Origin: Eopsaltria australis
Taxonomy: Eukaryota; Chordata; Aves; Passeriformes; Petroicidae
Direction of reading: 5' to 3'
Assembly (NCBI GenBank): GCA_034509425.1
Contig: JAVTVJ010000296.1
Location: forward strand, 2,867,818-2,931,817
Length of the DNA: 64,000 nucleotides
Every line of letters starts with the position of its first letter. The first letter of the stretch is position 1. The position numbers were made by a program, and so were the translations under genes. Under the pieces are notes generated by a model. It was not told where the DNA came from. It saw nothing but the letters and a program-made list of their open reading frames with translations, and ran no database searches. This document shows positions 1-10,862 of the stretch, one piece after another.

Positions 1-458
1 TGTGTCCAGTTCTGAGCTGCTTAGTATGAGAAACACAAGGAATTACTGGAGTGGGCCCAGGGGAGGGGCTGTGAGAGTGGGGAGGGGACTGGAGCATCTG
101 TGTTAGGAGGAAAGGCTGAGAGAGCTGAGCCTCAGCTCTGGAGAAGAGACAGCTGAGAGGGAACCAATCAATCCATACAAATACCTTAAGGGCAGGTGTC
201 AGGAGCATGGGAACAGACTCAGACAGGACAAGGAACAACAGGCACAAACTGAAACACAGGAAGTTCCATCTGAACACGAGGAAAAACCTCTTTACTGTGC
301 AGGTGGTGGAGGCCTGGAACAGGCTGCCCAGACAGGTTGTGCAGTCTCCTTTTCTGGAGATGTTCAAAACCCACCAGGATGTGATCCTATGTTTAAGCAG
401 GGGGGTTGGATGAGATCATCTCCAGAGCTCCCTTCCGACCCCAACCATTCTGTGATAA
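1..458 (+). mobile_element. CR1 LINE, 3' end fragment
   Basis: This is the 3' end of a CR1 non-LTR retrotransposon in plus orientation. It carries the usual tail text: a cytosine-free block around 'acaggaagttccatctgaac', the 'ggaacaggctgcccag' block, and a terminus ending in 'aaccattctgtgata'. It may extend left of the window. No reverse transcriptase is present, so it is a dead 5'-truncated copy. It lies downstream of SOCS4 on that gene's strand and could be inside a long SOCS4 3' UTR. Confidence 0.9.
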
Positions 459-2002
459 CCTGACCCACAGGTCATTGCTGATTTTTTTCATAGGATCCTT
501 CACATGCATGAAATTAAACGCATTTGTAATTCGGCAGGCTTGGGGCTCAGTTTCAAAAGCATTTTGAGAGGATACAAAGACTCCCTGCGACCAAAGGAGA
601 GGAAACAATGTGGTTGTTGGAGTTACAATTACACCATCTCACATTCTCTTGGCAGAGGAGTTCCGGGCCCAGTTTGGGAGAGGAGATAAAGCACATCCAG
701 GGAGCAGAACTGCAGGTCACTGCTGCACCTCCTGGGGCTGCACCCCGAGGCCAGCCTGGAGTTTCCTGCCTGAGTCTCTGTGGGATTCCACCACCAACTC
801 AGCAGCAGATCTGCCTATCCATGTAATGTAAGTAATGCTTTTAGGAGCATTATCCATGCATGGTTTTCCCGTACATGGAATTTGGCAGGAAGCCATTCGA
901 CCGAATGCTTCACATTGCAAGAAAAATCAGCAGACTTGTTTTCTCTTTTAACTATACTTATTAAAAAAACCAACCCCCTACTAACAAAGTAGGAAAGTTA
1001 TTCACCATCACCTCAGGCTCAACCATGCAGAATCAGATAGTTAAATATGCAGATTTTAAAGGAAATATTTCCTTCCCACCCTCCCACCCTGTGCTTTATC
1101 ATTTAAGTAGCGGCAGCTCCTACAGCAAAAACTGGGTACTTCACAGAAAGCAACAGTAACACAGAAACAGAGTTCCCAAGTCCAAGCCCCATCTATCATA
1201 AATAACTACATGATTATCTCTTCCAGACACTGATCAAATCCCAGTTTATGAGCAGTTCGCCTTTTACTGCTATTATACAAAATGAAAAGCTCTTCCAGAA
1301 CCCCGCTGCTCTGACGACGATGAGTCTTCCTCCTCTCCAACCAAAATCTTTTCAGGACCAGTTTATACATGTTTGTTCCTGCACTGAGTGTTGTCCTTAA
1401 CTTGAATTGTTTTTCCTCTCCCTGGTATTTAGTCCCCTGATGTATTTATAGAAAGATCATATCCTCTTTCAAACTTCATTTTGCTCGGAATAGTAATGTT
1501 AGAAATAGACTGACGAATTTACTGCAGCGGATAGGGACAGACAGACACACACACACAGAGGCTAGAGCACTCATTTTAAAAGAAATGCAGAAAATACAGG
1601 TGAGTCAATCTTTAGTTAACAGTGCATTATTTCAATCATGTCAGCAACACATGTCAACTACAATAGAAAAGACAGACCAAGTTCAAAACTGATTTTCAGG
1701 GGGTTTTAGATCTAATGACTATCCACCTATAGAAATACCAGAAAGCCTACCCGGAATTCCATAAAACTCTAGCCTAGGGACAGTACCAAAAGCCCACAAT
1801 GAATATAATTCCTAAAAAAGAGAGCTGTGAAGACTCAAAAGTACATTTAAACAGAGACTAGTTTGGGTGGCAAAAAATATGCAGAAAAAGAAAAAATAAT
1901 CAAATTGCTATTAAAAAAAACCAAAAAAAAAAAACCTAGAAGGAAAAGAGATTGAACACACTATTGTCTGTTCGGAGACAATTTCTTTCACAAAAATATT
2001 TT
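459..2002 (-). other. SOCS4: SOCS4 3' UTR and downstream flank
   Basis: This stretch has no credible coding frame. It lies immediately 3' of the SOCS4 stop codon on the minus strand and is AT-rich, as expected for the gene's 3' UTR. I found no canonical AATAAA on the minus strand (TTTATT on the plus strand), so the cleavage site is not fixed and may lie beyond the window. A short CA/GACA microsatellite is at about 1537-1560, and an A-rich tract is at 1912-1936. Confidence 0.5.
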
Positions 2003-3313
2003 CTAGCTTTGCTGCTCTGGTACGTCAATCCTGAGCACTCTAACTTTTGACTTATAATGATATTCCTTCAGATACAGCTTCACCGAGGGAGGAATGGGAA
2101 GTGCATCAATACCATCATAAGTTGTACAGTTGCAAATGACCGTTCTGCATATATGCTGGAGAGAGAAGGGAAAGGTCCTGTTCAGGGGAGTGGATAAAAG
2201 TGGTTCAAAGAACATACAGGAACTTGGATCTTTGTAGTGTTCTAGGAGTCCTGTGATGTCAGGAGAATGGAAGACACAGGGGTCATGGGCATCAAAGCTG
2301 AAGTTGTGATTCCACTGCTCTATCCGGGCGTGGAGGGAGCGGCTGTAGCGCCTGAAGCTCACGGAAAACAAATAGTCCTCCTGGGCAGAGTCTCTCAGCA
2401 GAAATGTTCCCTCTGGCTTTCCTTCCAGCAGCGCCTCAGCTGCGTATTTATCCATGACTCCCCAGTAGCAGGGGTTGTTATTGATCTGGAGGAGGTCTGG
2501 CACTAGGCAGTGGACATAATCAATCTGGGTGTGGTATTTGGGGGGCGTTTCCATCCGTAGCAGCTCGTCATCCGTCTCCCACTTGGGCTTGTTCCGTTTT
2601 CGAGAGCTCGTGCACAGAGTTATCACCTCATCATCAGAGTCCATGTCGCTCTCATCTCTGCTGCTCCTCGCTACCTTACCTGTCCCCAGCTCAGGCCTCG
2701 GGTCACCCCGAGAGGAGCTGCTGTCGGTGAAGTCACAGGACTGGGAGGGGGAGTCCATTCCCCCATTGGCAATCTCCTCGTCTCGCAGCTGATCCTCCCT
2801 CTCCTCGTGCTGGGATAAATCAGCAATTATCCATTCTTCTGCCTTTGGACTTATAGGGGCCGTGTGCCTTTTGATCAAATGCCACCGAAAAGCCAGCTCT
2901 GAGCGCGGAGGGAAAGGACACTTATCCAGCATCAGCTCACTGATATGGATTTTCCTTTTGGATGGCAATCCTGAGGCGTGCCGGCTGCTGCAGTTCTTTA
3001 TGGGAAAGCACTGACCCACAGCATCCTGCAGCTTCTGTTTGAGAGACCGGCCTAAAAACCTGTGCCCACAGGACCGGTCCAGATCCAGCTCGATGGACGA
3101 GCAGCTGTATTTCCTCTCTTGGCTCCTTAAATTAGTCCCCGCCCTTCCTGCAGCACCTGCTGTTTCGGCATCAGGACAATGCTCACTTTTCTTGGACCAG
3201 GAGAGCTTCTTCCCGCTCCAGACATACCCATCCTTTCTGTCTGCGCTTCTGCTCCGGCTGCTTTTGGGCCTCACATCCGCGTTCTTTGAGCTGCTGTCCT
3301 TGTTCTCTGCCAT
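2003..3313 (-). CDS. SOCS4: Suppressor of cytokine signaling 4 (single coding exon)
   Basis: SOCS4 is the substrate-recognition adaptor of an Elongin B/C-Cullin 5-Rbx2 ubiquitin ligase. In mammals it is linked to down-regulation of EGF receptor and other cytokine or growth factor signals. The frame encodes 436 residues, close to the human 440. Residues 1-280 are a long, polar, mostly disordered N-terminus with a conserved-looking basic/hydrophobic patch near 105-150. The SH2 domain spans about 283-378, and the FLLRDS motif at 304-309 supplies the phosphotyrosine-binding arginine R307. The SOCS box follows: a BC-box around SLQHICRTVI (384-393) and a Cul5-box with LPIP at 405-408. The start is the ATG at 3313-3311, with A at -3 and G at +4 and a good splice acceptor about 100 bases upstream. 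The stop is TAG at 2005-2003. The coding region has no intron, as in other vertebrates. SOCS5 is the closest alternative, but the length and neighbours WDHD1 and GCH1 fit SOCS4. Confidence 0.96.
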   Translation of the reverse strand: MAENKDSSSKNADVRPKSSRSRSADRKDGYVWSGKKLSWSKKSEHCPDAETAGAAGRAGTNLRSQERKYSCSSIELDLDRSCGHRFLGRSLKQKLQDAVGQCFPIKNCSSRHASGLPSKRKIHISELMLDKCPFPPRSELAFRWHLIKRHTAPISPKAEEWIIADLSQHEEREDQLRDEEIANGGMDSPSQSCDFTDSSSSRGDPRPELGTGKVARSSRDESDMDSDDEVITLCTSSRKRNKPKWETDDELLRMETPPKYHTQIDYVHCLVPDLLQINNNPCYWGVMDKYAAEALLEGKPEGTFLLRDSAQEDYLFSVSFRRYSRSLHARIEQWNHNFSFDAHDPCVFHSPDITGLLEHYKDPSSCMFFEPLLSTPLNRTFPFSLQHICRTVICNCTTYDGIDALPIPPSVKLYLKEYHYKSKVRVLRIDVPEQQS

Positions 3314-3414
3314 TGTGACAGCTTTGCTTCACGAGTTGCCAGGAAGCGCACGCTGCGTGTCTTGTGGGGTTTTTCTACATAAGGAAGCTTCCTCGAGGCA
3401 CTTTCTGGAAATAT
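3314..3414 (-). other. SOCS4: SOCS4 5' UTR part of the coding exon, with splice acceptor
   Basis: Reading the minus strand towards the ATG, a strong pyrimidine tract 'gctttcttttccctcag' ends at 3415 and is followed by exon sequence from 3414. This is the best acceptor upstream of the start codon and would join to a non-coding first exon in the CpG island near 9736. The assignment is inferred from splice-site sequence only. Confidence 0.65.
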
Positions 3415-4518
3415 CTGAGGGAAAAGAAAGCAGAGCTCAGTTAACTGCTATGCACACACACAGTGCAACATCACTGCTGGTGGATACAGGAAAATGGTGA
3501 CAATGAATTTCTGACCGTGTAAAAATCATGTGATTGAGGTGAATACAGCAGCGCACCCCACAAATACCAGCCTGATCCCAGAAAAAAGCTCTCTCAACCC
3601 TTCCTTGGGAAAAGCATCCTGCAGAAAAAACTATCCTAACATATTTGTTGAGTTTCCATTCTGACTATGCAGCAGAGCAGAACGTTTTAGGTGTTGGCAG
3701 CCCCATTGTGTCCATTTCAAAAGGAAACCCTTCCCGGGGCAGGTGATATTGCTTTAGCTGTTTAGGGAGCAAATTCTGCATCTCTTCCAAATAACCTTTC
3801 AAGAAGGAACAAACCAGAACAGAAACAAGTAGGTCAGAGTACAAAGAGCTACTGTACCTAGATGATATGCCTGTTTGCTACTAATCCACAGGGTGGGATG
3901 CCAGAGATCTTTTTCTTAACTGACACTTTTGGGTCACTTTCAGGATAAAAAAAAAAAACAAAACCAAACCTAAATTTTATCAGTCACAGATCCCGTCAGT
4001 TTCTGAAAGCTGTTTTCCTCTGCCTTTTCAAAGGAAGGGAGCTAGGAAATACTGAGGCCCTAAGGGATTGAAATATCTGGGGCTTTACATACTGAAAAGG
4101 ATTAAAACAATCCAGCCCCTTACTAAAAGCAATTCTAAAAGGCCGTGAAAGATGGAACTGCTTATTACTCATTAGAGAAGGAAGTTTACATTATTAAAAT
4201 CAGTGTTGCTTTGAGACCTACGGTTGCTGATTTAATTTTCTTTTGTTTCCAAAGGTATATTGAATCCTCAAGTAGATAAGAGGTTTCCTTTTGACTGCTG
4301 CACTTTGAAAAAAAGATGAAAAAAATCCTCTTTTGATTACTCAGTTGAAAGTGGAGCAGGATTTTTTCAAGATACATAGATAGCAATATGGTATGGATGC
4401 TATACCCCCCTGAGGCATGGCAGGATGTAGAAATATTTCCCATCACTTATCATAATCAGAATATTCTATGATTCTACGATGCTTCTGCACCCAAACCATG
4501 CACAGCTCCTCTGTTGCA

Positions 4519-4585
4519 CGGGGGGGGGTTTTTTTTGGCTGTGGGTTTTTCTGTGTGTTGCTTTGGGGTTTTGGATTTTTTTTAC
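4519..4585. repeat. G/T-rich low-complexity tract
   Basis: A run of nine or more G is followed by T8 and then alternating T and G runs. It is simple sequence within SOCS4 intron 1 and makes spurious open frames on both strands. Confidence 0.8.
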
Positions 4586-7500
4586 AACTAATTGACATGG
4601 TAAATAGTAAGCAGGAAAAGAAAAGGGCATCCACTTCCTCTCTCCATTCAATCCATTCTCATCATCAGGATTAGCCAGCATGACACAACCTCTCTGCAGT
4701 CCCCCGGGGCTGTGCAGGCTGAGTTCGAGCCTCTGCTTTCAGTAAAAGAACAAGACAGCCTTGCCAAAAGGCTCACATGCAATCTGTGGGCCAAATGCAT
4801 CCCAGATGGAACTTTCACCCAGGAATTTTTCACATTGCATTCCTTATTTAAAACCCACAGACCTGAGAGCTGTGGGGGAAAGGAAAAGGCAGGGGAAGGG
4901 AGCAGATGCAGAAATGTGGAATGAAGGTAGGATAGGTTCAATGTTGGAAATATGCTGGGAAGAAAAATGGCATTAGAGCAGTGCAGATGAATATCCAAGA
5001 GGAATCACAGGAAAGGGTTCCTATTTCAGCAATTACAAATCAGAGGTTGAACTAAAGATTTCTTCTTCTTCTCTCAGGGTTTTGCAAATTGCTTTTCAGT
5101 GAAAGCATGGCAAGACACAATGAAGACAGGAGAAAGGCAACATTTGTATATGAGACTCAAAACATCTGTATTTAGACCAGGATTCATTGATTGCTTTTGG
5201 AATGTTGATGTTTTTCATCCAGAAATACCTAGAGTGGAGCACTGAATGTTCTCCACAATTAAAAAAAAAAAGAGGGAAAAAAAGCAATCTCATTTACTCT
5301 GGTGATAATCTGAAGTCACTGAAGACAAAAAAGTTTTTAGATTCATCCTGTAGTAAAATATATTAATTGTCTATATATGGGATTTTTAATTGGACAGAGA
5401 GATATCACTGAGGTTGCAAAGTCAAGTACTTAAAAATTAGGATATGACAGTTTGTAATTGCTTTTGAAACCTTCAATTATCTCATTCTGCCCATCCAGCC
5501 CATATAAGGAATAAGAACATGCAGAATATGGGCTTTTAATTAAAAACTGCAAAACATACAAAACCCAGAAGTGCCTGTTATCTCCTAACTCCAGCCTTCC
5601 AACTGAAAGAAGCTTGGGATTTTATGGAATTTCTGGGCTGCTATTCTATTGAGCTGTGAAGCCACCTCCTCCTTTGTACCTTTCTCCTGTCGTGAACCAT
5701 TAGTGGTACCCGAACCCTGAAACTGAAGCTGGGGAAGCAGCACGTGATGCTGCAAAGCCACGCACCATTAGCCAGAGCTGCTTCCCTGGGGTTTGAAGGG
5801 AGCCCAGGCTGCCACGTCAGAGGAGGAATTGCTAATCAGACAGAACACCAAAGCTGTGAAAAGAGCAGGGAACAAATGAAGGAAAAAGGGATGTCATCCT
5901 ACTAAAGCCAGGTTTGAACTTGACCGTGTGTTACAAAGATCTGCCTCCCATATCCCACTGCTCGGCATTACAGCGAGGGATCACACCTTCACCCCCTTCT
6001 GGATCAGTGATTCACAGCCCCACCAATAAAATGGGGACCAAAAATAATTAGAGTGTCAGAAAGAAAAAGGCACAAAGGGCAGGGAAGGCATTCACTGCTC
6101 TATTACCACTTCGGGCCATCCATCTAAAGCAGCTCTTCCTTTCACTGCAGCGTCCAAGGGAAATGCCACATACTTCCATTAACGGCTGGAGGAGCAGGAC
6201 AGGAGGGCAAGGACAAAAGAGAAGGAACACAGAGTGTATTTTTCCCTAGAGGGGAAGGTTAAATGGAGGAGTCCAGGGCTGTGCAGCTCACACACATCAC
6301 TTCTGAGCTCCTTTTTGGGAGAAATAATGAGTGTCCTGCCTGCAAAAGCCTCGTCCTGCCTGGGGACACCTCAGGCATCTCCCATGATGGCAGATTTGAC
6401 AAAACCCTTATGCTGGGAACCCTTTCCCCTAAGGAAACAGTGAAGATAAAGAAACATGTGGGGATGAGAGGAGTTCAATTCGGGCCACAGGACCCTGCTG
6501 GGAGTCCAAGGTTACCCAACACTGTCACAGCTACAGTCCCCGAGGACAGGCAGAGAGCTGGGTGGCTTTTGCTGTTGATTTTGTGCTGTGCCCAGCTCCC
6601 TCCTTCAGAGCTTCCTCTCTCTTTGTCTGCAGACAAGGTGCTTTTTCTTTCACCAGCTGATGCCTCAACCCTGAGACTTCAAGCCCAGGCTAAAAGCAAT
6701 ATCCAGTCGCTGTTTGGAGGGACAGCAATATTCCCTCCTAGCCAGGGGTAGGCTGCAACCCACAGCTGTGACAAGACAGCGACAGCCCCACCATTTGTCT
6801 AAACAATATCAATAAATCAATAACGCCAATAGGAGAATCAAAACCTTACATGTAGACAGCCTTTTTTCTATTTATTCAATAAATACTTGACTACTGAACT
6901 GCTTTAACCAGATACTTATGTCCTGAGCTGCTGGATCCTTCAGCCCAACAATCCTCTTCATCAAGCTGCTTCCCTTTCTGTATAGGGGAGGAGGAGATGG
7001 TGGGGGGTCTCCAGCCTGACCTCCTACTTGGAGTGGGATTGCTGCCAGGGAGCCATGGCACGGCCTGGCCGCGTCCTGAAAACCTCCCAGGATGAAGGTC
7101 CCAGCACCTCTCTGGTGCTCCCACACTGCACAACCCTCCCAGTGCAGGAAGTACTTGGAAAGTTTTCTGTCCAAGCTCACAGAGGGTCGCTGTATTGTGC
7201 CTTTAATTGAACAACAAAAGAAGGCTCACAAAGAGCAATTAATCAATTTTGGAATTGTTACGGAAGTTGATTTTGTAGGGCAGATAAAATACTGAGAGAG
7301 AAGAGCAGGCTGCAATAAACTGGAGTACTTTTTCTTTCGTAACTTACATAAAAGTTATTTAAAAAAAAATCTCACTGGTCACAAGCTGCTTTCATTAATT
7401 TCACCTGATTAGATTTTGGCCACAAGACCACATTTTAAAACCTGACCTTCCCAACCTACTAAGGATAGCAATAAATCTCAATTCCTCTGTCTTAAATTAT

Positions 7501-8888
7501 GTTTTTTTCAGTTTTGGCTTTACTTCGATTTATGATACCATCCAAAAATACCTAAGCTTGACTCCAGAGGCCTTTCCAGCAAACTAAAGCAATTACCACA
7601 CATACACACAAAAGAAAAACACTTTCTAAAGGTACCATTGGCAATCTAGATATTTCTTCCTTGGAAGTACCCTTGACTTATCCCCAGAACTGCAGGAGGA
7701 TGGGGGCCATGCCCAGTTAACCCCAACACGGGGGATATTTTATTCACTCCCCCGAGGTGGAACTGAGCTGGCAGCAGGTGAGGGCTGCTCGCATCTCCTG
7801 CCTTAATGAAGCTGTGCTCATGTGTGGCAGGAGAGATGCAGGCAGCGCTTGGCAAACCGCAGCAGCCTCTCCAGCAGTAAATCAGTGAAAGCTTTATGGT
7901 CCATGACCAACACTCCGTGCTCCACCCAGAAACCGAGCAGGAGAGCAGCGATTCCCGGCTCCCGCCCCGCTCGCAGCCACTCACACCTATTAATCAAGCC
8001 GGCAACAACCCGAGTTCCCAACCGGATTTAAAGTATAACTTTGTATTTGGTGCCGTGTCACCTCCGACGTGACAAAGCCACAGCGCCTGCAGTCCCTTGG
8101 AAAAGTGACCACGGGATCCTGACACCCCCCTGAAAAACCTCCCTCCAGTTTTCCTGTGCTGTTCAAGGAGTTATCCCACCAGGCAGCACCTCCAGACAAG
8201 GAAATCAGTTGTTACATGGAACCGAATGTAAAATGGATTTTATATTGCAAAACACTTTAGGCGCAGTTTGTATCCGAGCCTCCGAAAATTAAAGTGATTA
8301 AGAAAAATAAACACATTTGACAGGCATTTGTCTCCATCCCAGGCAGCGGCTTGCAGCAGGAATAGCTTGGTCTTCCCACTCATCTGATAAGCAGTTCAGC
8401 TCCGAATCATTTCCCTAGAACACATTATCCTCGCCAGAAATCACGATTTACTGAAATATGTCGGATACACCCATGGAAAACATGTCTCTACACAGCTTCC
8501 ACGAGGTTTAATAATGAAATCTGGCCGTATTTCTGTAATTTGTTTCAAAGAAGTGTGCCTGCTTTGTAATCCTGTCACTTATTCATTCATGAAACTACCA
8601 GCAATGTGAGTGTTAGAGAGAAACACATTTCCAATATAAATAAATCACTCTGCTCACCCCAACCACCAATAACCCCGCTGCAGAGTAAAACTGAAGATAA
8701 AAGGGTTTTGCCTGGAAGCAATTTTTTCTTAGAAGCAGGAATAAACTGGGCCAGAGCATTAAGGCTACATAAAGGGAAAACAGATAACTCTGTTTTTTTC
8801 CTCTCTATTTCAGGTATGTTCAATTCTAGCATTTTTTTTTTAATCCATCAGGAAATCCACCACAATGCTTTCTTTTTTTTCAGCCAAT

Positions 8889-8920
8889 AAACAAACAAAC
8901 AAACAAACAAACAAACAAAA
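8889..8920. repeat. (AAAC)n microsatellite
   Basis: About eight near-perfect copies of the tetranucleotide AAAC (GTTT on the other strand) lie in SOCS4 intron 1. They are likely to be length-polymorphic. Confidence 0.95.
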
Positions 8921-9264
8921 CCTTAATGATTTTTGCAGTGCAATCGCTACCTGCCTGACTACAACTGCTGTCAGCTCCACCTCGCACACGCATCAGGATG
9001 GCTGGAATTCCAGAGTAATTCCATAATGACCATAAGGATCTCCAAAGGATCCTGCGGCTGGGTGAGCACAGCCCCCGCCGTTCTGGGGGTGCTGCCCAAG
9101 GGGGGTGAAGGGCACTGCCCCTCATTTGGGCTTTCCCTGTTGTCCCTCCGCCTCTGGAGGAGCTGCCATTTAATCCATATACAGAAGGATAAACAGGGAA
9201 TGTATGTGCCCTGTTTGTGTTAGGGTACGTACGTAGGGCACGGCGTTTTTCAGAGGAGAAGGAA

Positions 9265-9680
9265 AGGGATCGAACCCCCCGGTGACAGAGCGGAGACCCT
9301 GGCCGAACCCCCCCGGTGACAGGAGACCCTGGGCTGAACGCCCTCGGGGACAGCAGACCCTGAGCCCCCCCGGCACTGACAGCGGCTTAGACCCAGGGCC
9401 GAGCCCCCCGGTGACAGCACACCCTGGACCGATCCCGCCGGTGACAAAGCTCAGAGCGCCGGTGACAGCACACCCTGGACCGAGTCCCCCCGGCGGACAG
9501 AGCGCTGACCCCGGTCCGAGCCCCGCGGTGACAGAGGGCGGACCCCAGGCCATCCCCCCGGTGACAGGAGAGCCCGGTCCGAGCCCTCCGGTGACTGACA
9601 GGGGCGCAAACCCCGATGCCCCCGGGGACAGGAGACCCCGATCCCCCCGGGGACAGGAGACCCCGATTTCCCCGGTAGCG
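9265..9680. repeat. GC-rich minisatellite beside the SOCS4/WDHD1 promoter
   Basis: This is a diverged tandem array with a unit of roughly 25-38 bases built around 'ccccggtgacaggagaccc'. At least ten copies are recognisable, differing by substitutions and small indels. The minus strand is G-rich with repeated runs of four to seven G. The long open frames seen here on both strands are products of the repeat, not genes. The array ends about 50 bases before the inferred SOCS4 exon 1 donor. Confidence 0.88.
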
Positions 9681-9735
9681 CTGCTCACCCCCCGCCCCTC
9701 AGCGCCCCGTCCCCGCTGCCCCGGCCCCGACTCAC

Positions 9736-9850
9736 GGTGGTGCGGAGGCGCTGCCCGCGGGCCCGGCGCTCTCGGCCGCCTCTGTCCGCAGCCCGGTGCC
9801 GGCGGCTCGGCGGGCTCGGCGCTGGCAGCCGCGGCCCCTCAGCCGGCCGC
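9736..9850 (-). other. SOCS4: SOCS4 non-coding exon 1 (approximate 5' end)
   Basis: The 3' boundary is set by the consensus donor GTGAGT on the minus strand at 9735-9730. The 5' end is a guess inside the CpG island. It would splice to the acceptor next to 3414. Confidence 0.45.
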
Positions 9851-9899
9851 CGCCGCCATCCCCGCTGCCGGGGCCGCCCCGAGCCCGCCCCGGCCCCGC

Positions 9900-9988
9900 C
9901 CCGGCGCTGACGGCCCGGGCCCGGCCCCGCTGAGGGCGGAGCGGCGGCGGCGGGCGCGGGAAGGCTCGAACGGGCGGCGGGGCCGGCG
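9900..9988 (+). other. WDHD1: WDHD1 non-coding exon 1 (approximate 5' end)
   Basis: The 3' boundary is the donor 'gcg|gtgagc' at 9988/9989. It would splice to the acceptor 'ccatgagcag' ending at 10769, just before the ATG exon. The 5' end is not determinable from sequence. Human WDHD1 also carries its ATG close to the start of its transcript, so the structure is plausible but unproven. Confidence 0.45.
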
Positions 9989-10189
9989 GTGAGCGGCGGG
10001 AGGCAGGGACGGGGAGGGATGGTGGGTACGGCCCCAGAGAGATCCCCGCGGGCGGTGCGGGACCTTCCCGGAGCTGGGGGGAATGGGAATCCCTGCCGGG
10101 ATCCGGCGGGCGGCTCGTCTGGCCTGGCCTGCCCTGGGACGGCCGAGGGAGAGGCCCCGGCACGCCAGGCCCCTCCGGGCCTCGGTAAC

Positions 10190-10660
10190 CCGGGCCCCAT
10201 CCCCGCGGTGTCCCCATCCCCATGCCCCTATCCCCGTGTCCCCACCGCCACGGTGTCCCCATCTTCCATCCCCGCGATATCCCTATCTCTAAAATGTCAG
10301 CGTCCCTACAGTGTCCCCATCTCTATCCCCGGACCTCATCACCATGTCCCTCATCCCCGCAATATTCAATGTCCCCGTCCCCATGTCTTTTTCCCGGTGC
10401 CCCCATCCCCGTGGCACCCCCTATCCCCGTGTCCCCATCCCCGCAATGTCACCATCCCCACAGTGTCCCCATCTCCCATCCCTGTGTCCCCATCCTTACG
10501 ATATCCCCATCCCTGTAGTGTCACCATCTCTACAGTGTCCCCCTCTTCCGTCCCTGTGCTCCCCTCCCAGCAATGTCCCCATTCCTGTGTCCTCATCCCC
10601 ACAGTGTCCCTATCTCCCATCCCGTGTCCCCATCCCCACGCTGCCATCCCTGCAGGTGGT
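10190..10660. repeat. Pyrimidine-rich minisatellite in WDHD1 intron 1
   Basis: This is a degenerate array of 'tgtccccatcccc' variants, with unit spacing of about 12-30 bases and interspersed 'gcaatgtc' and 'cctatctcc' pieces. Nearly all C runs are on the plus strand, so the minus strand is G-rich. It produces long open frames on both strands that are not genes. Together with the 9265-9680 array it brackets the bidirectional promoter. Confidence 0.88.
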
Positions 10661-10785
10661 TGTGTGGATGGGTGTCCCAGCAGCTCTCACCTTGTCCCCC
10701 CATCTGATTTCCTGAAGCATTTCCTTTTAATTGATGTTATTTCTCCATTTTTTCCCCCTCCATGAGCAGACAGGTGGGAGTGAAG

Positions 10786-10862
10786 ATGCCATCAAGACAG
10801 AAGCCGATGCGGTATGGCCACACCGAGGGACACACTGATGTCTGCTTCGATGACACTGGCAG
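10786..10862 (+). CDS. WDHD1: WDHD1 coding exon 1
   Basis: Encodes residues 1-26, starting MPSRQKPMRYGHTEGH, the first strand of the N-terminal propeller. The acceptor is at 10769, and the donor 'ggcag|gtaaca' splits a Ser codon. Confidence 0.93.

Larger units (their letters stand above)
3415..9735 (-). other. SOCS4: SOCS4 intron 1
   Basis: This inferred 6.3 kb intron lies between the SOCS4 coding exon and its non-coding first exon. It has no credible coding frame. It holds a G/T-rich low-complexity tract (4519-4585), an exact CArG-type box at 5500-5509, a CpG-dense interval (about 7846-8113) followed by a candidate conserved block (8200-8600), an (AAAC)n microsatellite (8889-8920) and a GC-rich minisatellite (9265-9680). 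I recognised no CR1 copy inside it, unlike the rest of the window. Confidence 0.6.
9690..10200. promoter_or_regulatory. Shared CpG-island promoter of SOCS4 and WDHD1
   Basis: This is a dense CpG island of almost pure G+C with many GGGCGG and CCGCCC Sp1-type boxes and no TATA box. A minus-strand GTGAGT donor at 9735-9730 would end SOCS4 exon 1. A plus-strand GTGAGC donor at 9989-9994 would end WDHD1 exon 1. Both first exons and both start regions must therefore fit within about 250 bases, so this is a head-to-head bidirectional promoter. The exact transcription starts cannot be seen. Confidence 0.8.

Noticed and set aside
207..413. 68-codon open frame
   Set aside because: It lies wholly in the non-coding 3' end of a CR1 element.
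9265..9680. CRISPR-like spaced repeat
   Set aside because: Units are degenerate and contiguous with no unique spacers, and the genome is vertebrate. It is a minisatellite.
9170..10262. Open frames of 170-240 codons on both strands
   Set aside because: They are Pro/Gly/Arg-rich translations of CpG island and minisatellite DNA, overlap each other on both strands and match no family I know.
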